Part shown: positions 53,868 through 62,453 of the stretch, in pieces | How the letters are laid out: every line of letters starts with the position of its first letter | Numbering within the stretch: the stretch's first letter is position 1 | Origin: Pseudomonas haemolytica | GTDB taxonomy: Bacteria; Pseudomonadota; Gammaproteobacteria; Pseudomonadales; Pseudomonadaceae | Direction of reading: 5' to 3' | Assembly (NCBI RefSeq): GCF_009659625.1 | Contig: NZ_VOIW01000007.1 | Coordinates: 372,001-436,000 of the forward strand | Length of the DNA: 64,000 bases | The notes under the pieces: model-generated | Database searches by the model: none | Seen by the model: only the letters and a program-made list of their open reading frames with translations | Told to the model about the DNA's origin: nothing | Position numbers and translations under genes: made by a program

Positions 53868-53882
53868 AGTCCCAGTGGGACT
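53868..53882 (+). promoter_or_regulatory. tight hairpin in leader of DUF2025 gene
   Basis: AGTCCC-AGT-GGGACT followed by TTTC, 18 bases before the start codon. Could act as attenuator or translational block. Confidence 0.4.
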
Positions 53883-53899
53883 TTTCAGTGAGGTTTACC

Positions 53900-54223
53900 A
53901 TGCGCATCACTTCCGAGCTTATCTGCCAGGCCGCCGACCAACTCCATGGTTTTGTCGGCCTCAATCGCAAGACCGGCCAGTACATCGTGCGTTTCAGCGA
54001 AGATGCCTTCGGCATGGACGTCGCCGATGACGGCATCATTCCCACCGCCGAATTTGTCTGGCTACCCGCCGCCGATCACACCATGACCCTGTGCCGTGAA
54101 CGCCTACAGTTGTTACTCGACCAGAATATCGACGACCGCATCAACATCACCGAGCCGTTGCGGGTGTATATGCGCCGGGTGGAGATCCCGCAGATCAGTG
54201 CGTTGCGTAGTTTGGTGAGCTAA
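53900..54223 (+). CDS. DUF2025 family protein
   Basis: 107 residues, length and sequence style of the DUF2025 family (PA1123-like), structural role unknown. MRITSELICQAADQLHGFVG, EDAFGMDVADDGIIP and YMRRVEIPQISALRSLVS show a compact alpha/beta protein. ATG at 53900 is chosen; the in-frame extension to 53774 is Cys/Leu-rich and reads through the hairpin. Confidence 0.75.
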   Translation: MRITSELICQAADQLHGFVGLNRKTGQYIVRFSEDAFGMDVADDGIIPTAEFVWLPAADHTMTLCRERLQLLLDQNIDDRINITEPLRVYMRRVEIPQISALRSLVS

Positions 54224-54252
54224 GCCCACTTCTGTTATGTGAAGATCAACCT

Positions 54253-54300
54253 GTGGGAGCGGGCAGTGTTTCAATGTGGGAATGCGTAGGCCCGCTCCAC
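54253..54300. repeat. degenerate REP-like inverted repeat
   Basis: GTGGGAGCGGGC and GCCCGCTCCAC arms differ by one base. The right arm extends into the end of the monooxygenase gene, whose last codons thus derive from or overlap REP sequence. Confidence 0.55.
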
Positions 54301-54591
54301 CTTGCACACCCGTGTATGAAACGCCGTGTACCAGGTGGAGCGCCCTTGCTCACGCACCTGCCGATGCTCGGCCTGCTGTTTCCAGGCCAGGATCGCCGCC
54401 TCGCTGGTCCAGTAGGACACCGTGATCCCCAAACCATCTTCCCGCGCCGACTCCACGCCAAGAAACCCCGGTTGTTCCCCAGCCAGTTCCAGCATGCGGG
54501 AGGCGGCCTCACCATAGCCATGGTCGCCATCGGTACGCAGTGAGCTGAAAATCACCGCGTAATAAGGCGGGGCTGGTGTCTTGGCGATCAT
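54271..54591 (-). CDS. antibiotic-biosynthesis-monooxygenase-like (ABM) protein
   Basis: 106-residue dimeric alpha/beta-barrel protein. YYAVIFSSLRTD, MLELAGEQPGFLGVESAREDGLGITVSYWTSEAAILAWKQQAEH match the ABM family. ATG at 54591 with GGAGG; overlaps the upstream amidotransferase stop by four bases, so coupled. Confidence 0.87.
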   Translation of the reverse strand: MIAKTPAPPYYAVIFSSLRTDGDHGYGEAASRMLELAGEQPGFLGVESAREDGLGITVSYWTSEAAILAWKQQAEHRQVREQGRSTWYTAFHTRVCKVERAYAFPH

Positions 54592-55295
54592 GCCGAAGCC
54601 TCCAGGCAAGCCTTGAGCAGGGCCAGCGCCAATGGCGGAGTGACGCCCTTCAGCGCGGCGCGTTCGGGCTGGAAAAGGGTGGCGACGAAGAACGGGTGGT
54701 CGAGCAGTTCCACTGCGCGCAGGTCGCCCGCCGAATCATTCCCGCTGGGAATCAGGTTGCCTTCCAGCAGTGCGTCGGCGAACTCAGGGTTGATGCCATA
54801 ACGGCAGTGATAGCCTTCGTGAATATCCAGACGGCCGTAGGCTTGGGCCATGCGCGTGTAAGGGGCCAGGCGCACGGTGCCGCTCGCGTTTACCAGGGAG
54901 CAACTCAGTGGCGCGATGACGACGCGTTCGGCGTCCGGAGCCAGTTCGCCGTGCTCTGCGTCGGCCCAGCCGAGCACATTGCGAGCATATTCCAAAACGG
55001 CATGTTGAAAACCACCACAAGTGCCGAGGAAAGGGCGGCCTTGCTCGCGGGCAAAACGGATCGCTCGCAGTGCGCCGTCGGTGTCGCGATAGGGGCTGGC
55101 CGGCACGCACCAAAAGCCGTCAAAACCGTGCAGGGCAGAGGTGGAAGTGAGTGTGTCGGTGTCGAGCCATTGCACATGGACACTCAGGTCCAGGGCGGTG
55201 GCGGCCTGCTGCAGTGCTACTGGAATAGCCTGGTGGGCGATCACGTCAGGGTTGTAGTCACCGATCAGGGCGAGGTGCAGAGCAGTGGTTGTCAT
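54588..55295 (-). CDS. class I glutamine-amidotransferase-like protein (CTP-synthase C-terminal-related)
   Basis: 235 residues. GTCGGFQHAVLEYARNVLGW carries the nucleophile-elbow Cys; DIHEGYHCRYGIN and HPFFVATLFQPERAALKG carry the His/Glu region. Resembles CTP-synthase glutaminase domains without the synthetase part. Real substrate unknown. MTTTALHLALIGDYNPD is the start; the gene is divergent from the LysR gene. Confidence 0.85.
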   Translation of the reverse strand: MTTTALHLALIGDYNPDVIAHQAIPVALQQAATALDLSVHVQWLDTDTLTSTSALHGFDGFWCVPASPYRDTDGALRAIRFAREQGRPFLGTCGGFQHAVLEYARNVLGWADAEHGELAPDAERVVIAPLSCSLVNASGTVRLAPYTRMAQAYGRLDIHEGYHCRYGINPEFADALLEGNLIPSGNDSAGDLRAVELLDHPFFVATLFQPERAALKGVTPPLALALLKACLEASA

Positions 55296-55338
55296 CGTGT
55301 ACGTCCCATAACTTGTGGTGTGCTGATACGCACTATAG

Positions 55339-55368
55339 ATTGGCGTTCGCGCAATCAATATTGGCGTT
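55339..55368. promoter_or_regulatory. direct repeats ATTGGCGTT in divergent promoter
   Basis: ATTGGCGTT at 55339-55347 and 55360-55368, spaced 21 bases (two helical turns), just before the LysR gene start. Likely binding sites of that regulator for itself and the amidotransferase operon. Confidence 0.6.
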
Positions 55369-55375
55369 TACCCAT

Positions 55376-56257
55376 ATGCTCAATGCAGCGACGCACTATC
55401 AAATCGATTACCCCGACCTGTCATTGATCCTTGCACTGGTGCGCGGCGGCACCCTGGCGCGGGCGGCTGCTTTGCTGCGGGTGGACGTGTCCACGGTGTT
55501 CCGTGCGGTGCGGCGATTGGAAGCGGCCCTGGGCCAGACCTTGTTTGAAAAAAGCCGCGCCGGGTATTTGCCCACCAGCCTGGCGAGTAACCTGGCACAA
55601 CAGGCTGAGCGCGCCGAACTTGCCCTGGAGGCTGCGCGTGTGGGTGTGGAGCAGGGCGGTGAAGTGATCAGCGGCACCGTACGCCTGACCTGCACGGACT
55701 CGGTGCTCCAGGGCCTGCTGCTGCCGGCTCTGGCGCAGTTCATGCCTGCCTATCCAGCGTTGACCCTGGAACTGAGCACGTCCAATGACTTCGCCAACCT
55801 CAGCCGTCGTGATGCGGATATCGCCCTGCGCCTGACCAGCAAGCCACCAGAGCATCTTGTCGGACGTTGCCTGGGGACGGTGGCGTATCAGGTATGTGCC
55901 AGTGCCGACTATGCCCGCCGACACGCAGGTCATGAGCTGGCCGAACTGGCTTGGATCGCACCGGACGATTTTTTACCCGACCACCCCACCGTAGCCTGGC
56001 GCCGTGAGCATTTGCCGGGCGTGCGTCCCAGTTATCGCTGCAACAGCATGCAGTCGGTGGCTGAACTGGTGCGCGCGGGGCTGGGTGTGGCGGCGTTGCC
56101 GGATTTTTTAATGGGCGATGGCTTGCAACCACTGGGCCCCGCATTGGCAGGGCACGACACCGCGTTGTGGTTGTTGACGCGGCCTGATTGCCGGGCGTTG
56201 CGTTCGGTGGTGACTCTGTTTGATGAGCTGGGGCGGCATGTGCAGATGAAGTCTTAA
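55376..56257 (+). CDS. LysR-family regulator
   Basis: 293 residues. HTH RGGTLARAAALLRVDVSTVFRAVRRLE (about 24-50), effector domain with VRLTCTDSVLQGLLLPALAQF. Divergent from the amidotransferase/ABM operon, which it probably controls. ATG at 55376; the upstream in-frame extension enters the operator. Its end overlaps the DUF1003 gene by four bases. Confidence 0.88.
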   Translation: MLNAATHYQIDYPDLSLILALVRGGTLARAAALLRVDVSTVFRAVRRLEAALGQTLFEKSRAGYLPTSLASNLAQQAERAELALEAARVGVEQGGEVISGTVRLTCTDSVLQGLLLPALAQFMPAYPALTLELSTSNDFANLSRRDADIALRLTSKPPEHLVGRCLGTVAYQVCASADYARRHAGHELAELAWIAPDDFLPDHPTVAWRREHLPGVRPSYRCNSMQSVAELVRAGLGVAALPDFLMGDGLQPLGPALAGHDTALWLLTRPDCRALRSVVTLFDELGRHVQMKS

Positions 56258-56772
56258 GTTTTACGCACAAACTGCTCATGCATTTCGCACGTCAGGGTCT
56301 CGATACGCTCGGTCAACTGCTTGGTCATTTCTGTCAGCCGGGTGTTCTGCTCCAGCAGTTCCATCAACTGTCTGGTGGTCTGGGCCGCCTGGGCCTGGCG
56401 TTCGGTGTTGGCCGTAGCGAGGGCTTCGCGGTGCTGCGCGTCCGCGTCGGACTGGGCTTTGTCCCGTGCGGCCTGGCGCGTCTGGGCCAGCAGGATCAGC
56501 GGCGCGGCGTAGGCCGATTGCAGGCTGAACGCCAGGTTGAGGAGGATGAAGGGGTAGACGTCGAAGTGGGTGACGCCGGTCATGTTCAGCACGACCCACA
56601 ACACCACGATCGCAGTTTGTGCGCCGAGGAAGGTGGGCGTGCCAAAGAAGCGTGCAAAGGCTTCAGCCTTGAGGGCAAAGGTGTCGTTGCCGAAGGTCGG
56701 CGCCAAGTGGGCGTGACTGCGGTGGAAGCGCAGGTGGTCGACGGGAGCGGCTTCTGGCTTGTCGGGGGTCAT
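56254..56772 (-). CDS. DUF1003 membrane protein
   Basis: 172 residues. FFGTPTFLGAQTAIVVLWVVLN and DVYPFILLNLAFSLQSAYAAPLILLAQTRQAARDK form the two-helix DUF1003 core; a coiled C-terminal helix follows. Function unknown; often annotated as a cyclic-nucleotide-related membrane protein without proof. Confidence 0.87.
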   Translation of the reverse strand: MTPDKPEAAPVDHLRFHRSHAHLAPTFGNDTFALKAEAFARFFGTPTFLGAQTAIVVLWVVLNMTGVTHFDVYPFILLNLAFSLQSAYAAPLILLAQTRQAARDKAQSDADAQHREALATANTERQAQAAQTTRQLMELLEQNTRLTEMTKQLTERIETLTCEMHEQFVRKT

Positions 56773-56847
56773 GGCGGGCTCGAATCCTTAGCGTAAAGAT
56801 AGCCAACACTATAGACCGAGCCCCCAGCCAGACACATGAAGAACAGG

Positions 56848-58167
56848 TCAGCGATTGCCTCGCTCATTGGCAAATGCGCTCACCGCCTGGACCGCTTCGC
56901 CGGTGCCTTCGCGAATCTGCAGAATCACCGTGCCGGCCTGGTTGGCCAGCTCGACGCCTTGGGCGGCGCGGTCGCGGGTGGCGTCCATGCTGTCGATGGC
57001 TTGGCGGGTTTCATCCTGGATCATGGCGATCATGCTGGAAATTTCCGCGGTGGAGCCGCTGGTACGTGCTGCCAACTGCCGCACTTCATCGGCAACCACG
57101 GCAAAGCCACGGCCTTGCTCGCCGGCGCGTGCGGCCTCGATGGCGGCGTTGAGCGCCAGCAGGTTGGTCTGGTCGGCGATACCGCGAATGGTATTGACGA
57201 TGGCGGTGATCTGTTGCGAGCGCTCGCCGAGTTTGGCGATCAGTTGCGAAGAGGTGTCGATATCCACGGCAATTTCGCGCATGCCGTTGGCGGTTTTCTG
57301 AATCACCTCGGCGCCTTTTTCGGCCATCTCCTGGGTGCTCAAGGACAGGTGATAAGCCTGTGCTGCGCTCTGGGCGTCGGCGGCATGTTGTTGTACCCGG
57401 GCGGTGACGTCAGAGGCGAACTTGACCACTTTGCACAGGCGCCCGCTGGCGTCGTACACCGGGTTGTAGTTGGCTTCGAGCCACACGACCTGGCCGTGTT
57501 TATCCACCCGCTCGAACTGGCCATTGAACAGCTCGCCCTGGTTCAAGCGGTTCCAGAACTCGCTGTAGGCGGCACTGCTGGCCAACTCAGGTTTGCAAAA
57601 CAGGCGGTGATGCTTGCCTTGGATCTGCGCCAGGCTGTAGCCCATGCGCTGCAGGAAATTCGCGTTGGCAGTGATGATGGTGCCATCGAGGTTGAACTCG
57701 ATCATCGCCATGGCGCGGTCGATGGCTTCCAGCTTGGCGTTGGCTTCACTTTCGGCCTGCAGGCGTGGGGTGACGTCCATCGCGTACTTCACCACTTTGA
57801 TCACGCGCCCGACTTCATCCCGTACCGGGTTATAGCTGGCTTCCAGCCACACCGATTCGCCGTTGGCGCCCACCCGCTCAAAGGTGCCTGACTGGAATTG
57901 GCCGTTGCGCAAGTGCGTCCACAGTTGGTTGTACTCGGCGCTGCGGGCGAACGCCGGGGTGCAGAACATCCGGTGGGACTGGCCCAAGACCTGTTCGGCA
58001 CGGTAGCCCATGGTCTTGAAGAAGTTGTCATTGGCCCGCAGTACGTTGCCTTGCAGGTCGAACTCGATGACTGCCATGGAGCGCTCGATAGCGTCCAGCA
58101 GGCTGGCTTGTTGGGCGATGCTGTGTTGCAGGGTATTGATGGTTTTCTTGTGGGCGTTAAATAGCAT
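56848..58167 (-). CDS. BdlA-like soluble chemoreceptor (PAS-PAS-MCP), second copy
   Basis: 439 residues, the same length as the copy at 33334-34653. PAS1 ([20 protein letters not shown]), PAS2 ([20 protein letters not shown]), each with [16 protein letters not shown], and MCP tip [21 protein letters not shown]. No membrane segment. Start at 58167 ([14 protein letters not shown]) aligns with the paralogue; starts at 58206 or 58185 are in frame. Lies next to a diguanylate cyclase gene, consistent with c-di-GMP-linked dispersal signalling. Confidence 0.88.
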   Translation of the reverse strand: MLFNAHKKTINTLQHSIAQQASLLDAIERSMAVIEFDLQGNVLRANDNFFKTMGYRAEQVLGQSHRMFCTPAFARSAEYNQLWTHLRNGQFQSGTFERVGANGESVWLEASYNPVRDEVGRVIKVVKYAMDVTPRLQAESEANAKLEAIDRAMAMIEFNLDGTIITANANFLQRMGYSLAQIQGKHHRLFCKPELASSAAYSEFWNRLNQGELFNGQFERVDKHGQVVWLEANYNPVYDASGRLCKVVKFASDVTARVQQHAADAQSAAQAYHLSLSTQEMAEKGAEVIQKTANGMREIAVDIDTSSQLIAKLGERSQQITAIVNTIRGIADQTNLLALNAAIEAARAGEQGRGFAVVADEVRQLAARTSGSTAEISSMIAMIQDETRQAIDSMDATRDRAAQGVELANQAGTVILQIREGTGEAVQAVSAFANERGNR

Positions 58168-58429
58168 GTTAGAGGGCTCGGGCATGCAAGCATATGCGGT
58201 ATCCATGTAGTTGCGCCTGACCCCGTAGGGCCCCTGGCCTTACGGTTGACTTGCTCATTGCCAGCTTCCTGGTGCTGACAGAGGGGGTGGAACAACGGTT
58301 TCAGAGTGATCAGCCGCCCCAGAAGTTCGCCCTGTGGGCAGGACCTTATTGGGTAGGCGACCAGTGGCGGCATTATGCTATTGCGGCGGGCTGGCGGAGG
58401 AAGATTCGGACGAGGTGTTATCGGACAAC

Positions 58430-59488
58430 TCAGGCTGAATTGGCGGCCACGCAATCGGTGATCTTGACTCGGTTGCGACCGGTGTCTTTGGCGGCGTACA
58501 GCGCGCGATCCGCGGCGTTGAGCCACATGACCGCATCTTCGAATGAGGGATGGAAGTCCGCCAGGCCGATGCTCAGGCTTACGCGCAGCTCGGGAATCTG
58601 CGGATGTCGATAGTTGCTGAATGTTTCGCGTAACTGCTCCATGACGTGTGCAGCTTCTTTCAGCGGCATTCGCGGAAGAATCACACAGAACTCGTCGCCT
58701 CCGTAGCGGCCGGCCAAATCGTCTTCCCGCAAGTGCTGGCGCAGTACTTGGCTCAACTGGCGCAGTACCGCATCCCCGACGGTATGGCCGTGGATGTCAT
58801 TGATGTGTTTGAAGTGGTCGATATCGATCAAGGCAATGGTCGCCTGGCCTTGTTGCTGCTGGCACTTGTGGAACTTGATGTTCAGCAGGTCTTTCCACGA
58901 ACCATGGTTGAGCAGGCCGGTGAGGCTGTCGATGCGGCTCAGGGCGCTGAGGGCACGTTTGTGGTCCGATAGCTTGATAGCCAACTGATAGCAGACCATG
59001 CCGATGGCCATTGGGTAGAGCGTCAGCATGGGTAAGCAGGTGTAGACCTCTATGAGGCTGACGTTGGGATCGAACTTGATCCCGAACAGGGTCCAGGCCA
59101 TTGCGATACCGACGGCTTGTGCCAGCAGCCCGCGCAGGAACAGGCGTTTGCCACCGGCGGCGACGTTGTTCATGGCCATCATCGACAGAATGGTGACGGC
59201 CGTCACCGGCGAGAACTGAGTGACCGCCGTCCAGAAACCGCCGGCCAGCGAGTCAAACAACAGGTTGCGTTGCTCAGCCTGGTAGGGAAACGGCGAGCGA
59301 GTCGAGAGTTGGTACGCCAGATGCGCCCAGACGAAGCCATTGAACAACAGCAACACCCAGACCCAAGCGGGCATCGATAAGGGATACAACGCGCCAATTA
59401 CGCTGATGCTGCCGATACCCAGGCCGATAATCCTTGGCTTGTAGATACGCCTGGCAAATGAAAGCCCTTTGCCTCGTCTGTTTTCCAT
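58430..59488 (-). CDS. diguanylate cyclase with MASE2 membrane sensor
   Basis: 352 residues. N-terminal MASE2 domain (about 10-180; ARRIYKPRIIGLGIGSISVIGALY, several helices), then a GGDEF domain with intact RYGGDEFCVILP (about 272-283) and DSLTGLLNHGSW. Makes c-di-GMP; resembles AdrA/DgcC of enteric bacteria. No RxxD inhibitory site is obvious five residues before GGDEF. Close to the BdlA-like gene but separated by 262 bases that hold no gene. Confidence 0.92.
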   Translation of the reverse strand: MENRRGKGLSFARRIYKPRIIGLGIGSISVIGALYPLSMPAWVWVLLLFNGFVWAHLAYQLSTRSPFPYQAEQRNLLFDSLAGGFWTAVTQFSPVTAVTILSMMAMNNVAAGGKRLFLRGLLAQAVGIAMAWTLFGIKFDPNVSLIEVYTCLPMLTLYPMAIGMVCYQLAIKLSDHKRALSALSRIDSLTGLLNHGSWKDLLNIKFHKCQQQQGQATIALIDIDHFKHINDIHGHTVGDAVLRQLSQVLRQHLREDDLAGRYGGDEFCVILPRMPLKEAAHVMEQLRETFSNYRHPQIPELRVSLSIGLADFHPSFEDAVMWLNAADRALYAAKDTGRNRVKITDCVAANSA

Positions 59489-59573
59489 AGTGTCCTGGTT
59501 CAGCTGTTTTTTGCCGGTACGACGGCATGCGTCAACGGGCGGAACCGATGATCGGCAAATGGGTGTGATTGTC

Positions 59574-59595
59574 GATTATTCTCGTGGGAATAATC
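59574..59595. promoter_or_regulatory. inverted repeat upstream of MASE2-GGDEF gene
   Basis: GATTATTC-N6-GAATAATC, 86 bases upstream of the cyclase start. Possible operator; no regulator assigned. Confidence 0.4.
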
Positions 59596-59676
59596 AGTGT
59601 CCTTCCAGGCCATTTGCGCAAAACAGCGGGTGAATGCGCCGAAAACGACTAGGAATGTCGCCCAGGCAACAACTCC

Positions 59677-60303
59677 TTATCGCGGGTGCGGTGTGCTGAC
59701 TTCATAGCCGGCGAGGAACAGGTCGATGGCCGATTCGACGACACAGGCCTGTGCGGCAGCGTCGAGAGTGGGCTGGCCGAGGGTAATTTGTGGCCAGAAT
59801 GCAAAGGCCTTGAGCAGGCTCTGGATCTGGTGGGCAGCGAAAGCCGGGTCGGTGCAATTGAGGCGGCCGTCTTCCTGGGCGGCGCGTACCCACTGGGTGA
59901 AGCCTTCTTCCCGGGCGCTGAGGCGGTTGACCATATCTTGCGCACGTTCTGGCGAATGGATGGTGGCAGCAATGGCCACACGCGCCAGGTCGAGAAAGTT
60001 GGCGTCCGACATCATCTTCATTTTTGCTTCCAGCAATTTGCGCAATTGGTCGCGCAGAGGGCGGTCGCTGGCGTAGTTCACGTCCAGTTGGGCAACGCTG
60101 CTGGCCCATAGCTGGTGAAGGATCTCGGCGAACAGCTCTTCCTTGCTAGGGAAGTGGTTGTACACCGTGCGCTTGGAAACACCGGCGGTGGCGGCGATTT
60201 TGTCCATGCTGGTGACCTCGAAACCGTTCTCGCGAAATTCGGTAATGGCCGCAGCCACGATGGCTTCGCGTTTACGCTCGGTGAGGCGCTTGGGGGCAGT
60301 CAT
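59677..60303 (-). CDS. TetR-family regulator
   Basis: 208 residues. TetR HTH (EAIVAAAITEFRENGFEVTSMDKIAATAGVSKRTVYNHFP-type segment, about 15-55) and AefR-like C-terminal domain. Divergent from an MBL-fold hydrolase gene; two related palindromes lie between them. ATG at 60303 (MTAPKRLTERK). Confidence 0.9.
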   Translation of the reverse strand: MTAPKRLTERKREAIVAAAITEFRENGFEVTSMDKIAATAGVSKRTVYNHFPSKEELFAEILHQLWASSVAQLDVNYASDRPLRDQLRKLLEAKMKMMSDANFLDLARVAIAATIHSPERAQDMVNRLSAREEGFTQWVRAAQEDGRLNCTDPAFAAHQIQSLLKAFAFWPQITLGQPTLDAAAQACVVESAIDLFLAGYEVSTPHPR

Positions 60304-60326
60304 GGATGGCATTCGACTCAAAAAGG

Positions 60327-60345
60327 AAATTACACTCAGTAGTTT
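60327..60345. promoter_or_regulatory. putative TetR operator, degenerate copy
   Basis: AATTACACT-CAGT-AGTTT resembles the right-hand operator with the centre shortened. It lies close to the TetR start, suited to autoregulation. Confidence 0.5.
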
Positions 60346-60377
60346 ACTTGCTCCGGTTTTTGTTGCAATCTAGAAAC

Positions 60378-60393
60378 TACACTGCGCAGTGTA
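60378..60393. promoter_or_regulatory. putative TetR operator, perfect 16-bp palindrome
   Basis: TACACTGCGCAGTGTA lies 33 bases upstream of the hydrolase ATG, flanked by AAAC and ATTTTTT. Typical size and place for a TetR-family site. Confidence 0.72.
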
Positions 60394-60426
60394 ATTTTTT
60401 GAGCGAACCGTAGGAGTTACCCTGTA

Positions 60427-61485
60427 ATGGCCACGATTTCAACTCGTCTCGACCCTGCGCCTGCAACGCTCAAGCCTGCCGGGCAGGGCCAGGGGCAATT
60501 CAGCAATGACGCCCCGGTGCAGCAGGGTGGCTTTGCCAAAACCTTGCGTATTTTCTGGAACATGCTGTTCAACAAACCACGCACGACACGGCCAGCTGGG
60601 CAGATTCCGGTACAACCACTGACCCGCGAGCAGTTGTTGGCCGCCCCTGACCACAGTGTGTTCCGCCTCGGGCATTCAACTGTATTGCTGAAAATGCGCG
60701 GTAAATTCTGGGTCACCGACCCAGTGTTTGCCGGGCGCGCCTCGCCATTCAGTTGGGCCGGCCCCAAGCGTTTCCACCAGCCACCCATCAGCCTTGAAGA
60801 GTTGCCCCCTCTGGAGGCGGTGATTCTTTCCCACAACCATTACGACCATCTCGACCACAAGGCTGTAGTCCAATTGGCCGACAAGACGCGCTACTTCCTG
60901 GCGCCCCTGGGCGTGGGCGACACGCTGATCAAGTGGGGGGTAGACGCCAGCAAAGTACGCCAGCTGGATTGGTGGCAGGGCACAGAGGTCGATGGCATCC
61001 GTTTTATCGCCACCCCGGCGCAGCACTTTTCCGGGCGCGGGCTGTTTGATAGCAACCAGACCCTGTGGTGCTCCTGGGTGATGATCGATGATGCGCGACG
61101 AATCTTTTTCAGTGGCGACACCGGTTATTTCGATGGTTTCAAACGCATCGGCGAGCAGTATGGGCCGTTTGACCTGACCCTGATGGAAACCGGAGCCTAC
61201 AACGTCGACTGGCCCCATGTGCACATGCAGCCGGAACAAACGCTGCAGGCGCATATCGATCTCAAGGGGCGCTGGCTGCTGCCAATTCACAACGGCACGT
61301 TCGATCTGGCGTTCCACGCCTGGCACGAACCTTTCGACCGCATCATGGCCCTGGCCTGGGAGCACAACGTGTTGATCGCCACCCCGGCGATGGGGCAGGC
61401 GTTCCACTTGAATCAGCCCGAACGTGGGAATGCGTGGTGGTTGGAGGCGCAGTCTCAGTCTTTGGATGAGCACGCGGCGGGCTGA
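60427..61485 (+). CDS. MBL-fold metallo-hydrolase (NAPE-PLD/UlaG-like)
   Basis: 352 residues. The metallo-beta-lactamase motif is SHNHYDHLDHKAV (about 137-149), with further ligands in PAQHFSGRG, FSGDTGYFDGF and LPIHNGTFDLAFH. The layout resembles N-acyl-phosphatidylethanolamine phospholipase D and UlaG-type lactonases; substrate not known. Controlled by the divergent TetR gene. GTAGGAG upstream. Confidence 0.88.
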   Translation: MATISTRLDPAPATLKPAGQGQGQFSNDAPVQQGGFAKTLRIFWNMLFNKPRTTRPAGQIPVQPLTREQLLAAPDHSVFRLGHSTVLLKMRGKFWVTDPVFAGRASPFSWAGPKRFHQPPISLEELPPLEAVILSHNHYDHLDHKAVVQLADKTRYFLAPLGVGDTLIKWGVDASKVRQLDWWQGTEVDGIRFIATPAQHFSGRGLFDSNQTLWCSWVMIDDARRIFFSGDTGYFDGFKRIGEQYGPFDLTLMETGAYNVDWPHVHMQPEQTLQAHIDLKGRWLLPIHNGTFDLAFHAWHEPFDRIMALAWEHNVLIATPAMGQAFHLNQPERGNAWWLEAQSQSLDEHAAG

Positions 61486-61553
61486 GACGAGAGCCGTTGG
61501 GAAAGAGGTTTCGGGAGGTTTCAGCCCTGCGACAACTGTCGGAGGGGAATGCG

Positions 61554-62309
61554 ATGATCTCCGCAAATTTCATTTTCGGCGGGGATTCTATGGACAGCCA
61601 CTGTAAAGAGTTTTCGAAGTTGGATTTACCTTGTCCCCTCGACCGGACGTCTCCCGCGCCTGTAAACACTGTCGACATTCCCGCTTCATCAAGCGCTTTA
61701 CACACCGGTAACGTCGGTGCGGGCGGTATCGTGTTTGGGGCCGGGCAGCGTCAGGGTGCCACGCCCATACCCGGGTATAACGCCCTGGCCCCACATATAA
61801 AGCCTGTGCGAGACCCGGTCTTATCCCTTATTGCCATGAGTGGCATAGACCCCACGGAGCCCGTGATGGTGGAAGTCCCCCTGGTGTTGAACAACACCAC
61901 GTTCACCGCTTCCCTGACGTTGGCGGGCTATCGTATCGGCTACGTCGACCGCTATGTGCAGGGTAATCATGTCGAATCCATCGAACACAGCGCAGCAGTG
62001 CGTGGAATGTTCGACCTCCTGCGCCAAGCCGGTGCGCAATGGGTGGCGGTGGATGCGCGGCGTGGGGACGAGAACCTTCAATTCAGCCTTCAAGGCTGCA
62101 ATGGAATCGATGAACTGGTGACTCATCATCGCCTTGATGCGTTGGTCTCAGACGATCCAGATGCCGCGTTTCATCACGCGTGCAGGAGCAGATACCCCAA
62201 CGCCTGTGAAACATTGGGGGACGGATCGAAAGTCTGGTTTTACGGCGCCCGCTGGGCGGCTGATCGCTTGACGACCCTATTGCGAACTTACCGCCAGCTA
62301 CGCCCATAG
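61554..62309 (+). CDS. unrecognised protein, 251 aa
   Basis: Not recognised. The N-terminal 60 residues are Ser/Pro/Cys-containing and probably flexible. The middle is beta-rich (PVMVEVPLVLNNTTFTASLTLAGYRIGYVDRYV). The C-terminal half is mixed (RGMFDLLRQAGAQWVAVDARRGDE, RYPNACETLGDGSKVWFYG). No signal peptide. ATG at 61554 is eight bases after GGAGG; an ATG at 61590 and a longer ORF from 61497 are alternatives. Lower G+C than the gene before it; same direction as the amidase that follows. Confidence 0.65.
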   Translation: MISANFIFGGDSMDSHCKEFSKLDLPCPLDRTSPAPVNTVDIPASSSALHTGNVGAGGIVFGAGQRQGATPIPGYNALAPHIKPVRDPVLSLIAMSGIDPTEPVMVEVPLVLNNTTFTASLTLAGYRIGYVDRYVQGNHVESIEHSAAVRGMFDLLRQAGAQWVAVDARRGDENLQFSLQGCNGIDELVTHHRLDALVSDDPDAAFHHACRSRYPNACETLGDGSKVWFYGARWAADRLTTLLRTYRQLRP

Positions 62310-62404
62310 GCTGTATTGATGCCTACATCAGGCTGGGAATGATAGGACGCAGCGGTAGGATTCGGCTGCATTAGGGGCGGGTTTTCGCCTCTTAGACTGC
62401 TGTC

Positions 62405-62424
62405 GGGCTATCGGCTGATAGCCC
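62405..62424 (+). promoter_or_regulatory. hairpin before amidase gene
   Basis: GGGCTATC-GGCT-GATAGCCC followed by TTATATT, 30 bases before the amidase ATG. May be a weak terminator for the upstream orphan or an amidase leader structure. Confidence 0.45.
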
Positions 62425-62453
62425 TTATATTCAGTCAAGTTAAGGGGCACTTT

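Noticed and set aside
58168-58429. Plus-strand frame at 58251-58613 as a gene
   Set aside because: It overlaps the diguanylate cyclase 3' end, lacks a ribosome site and has no recognisable content.
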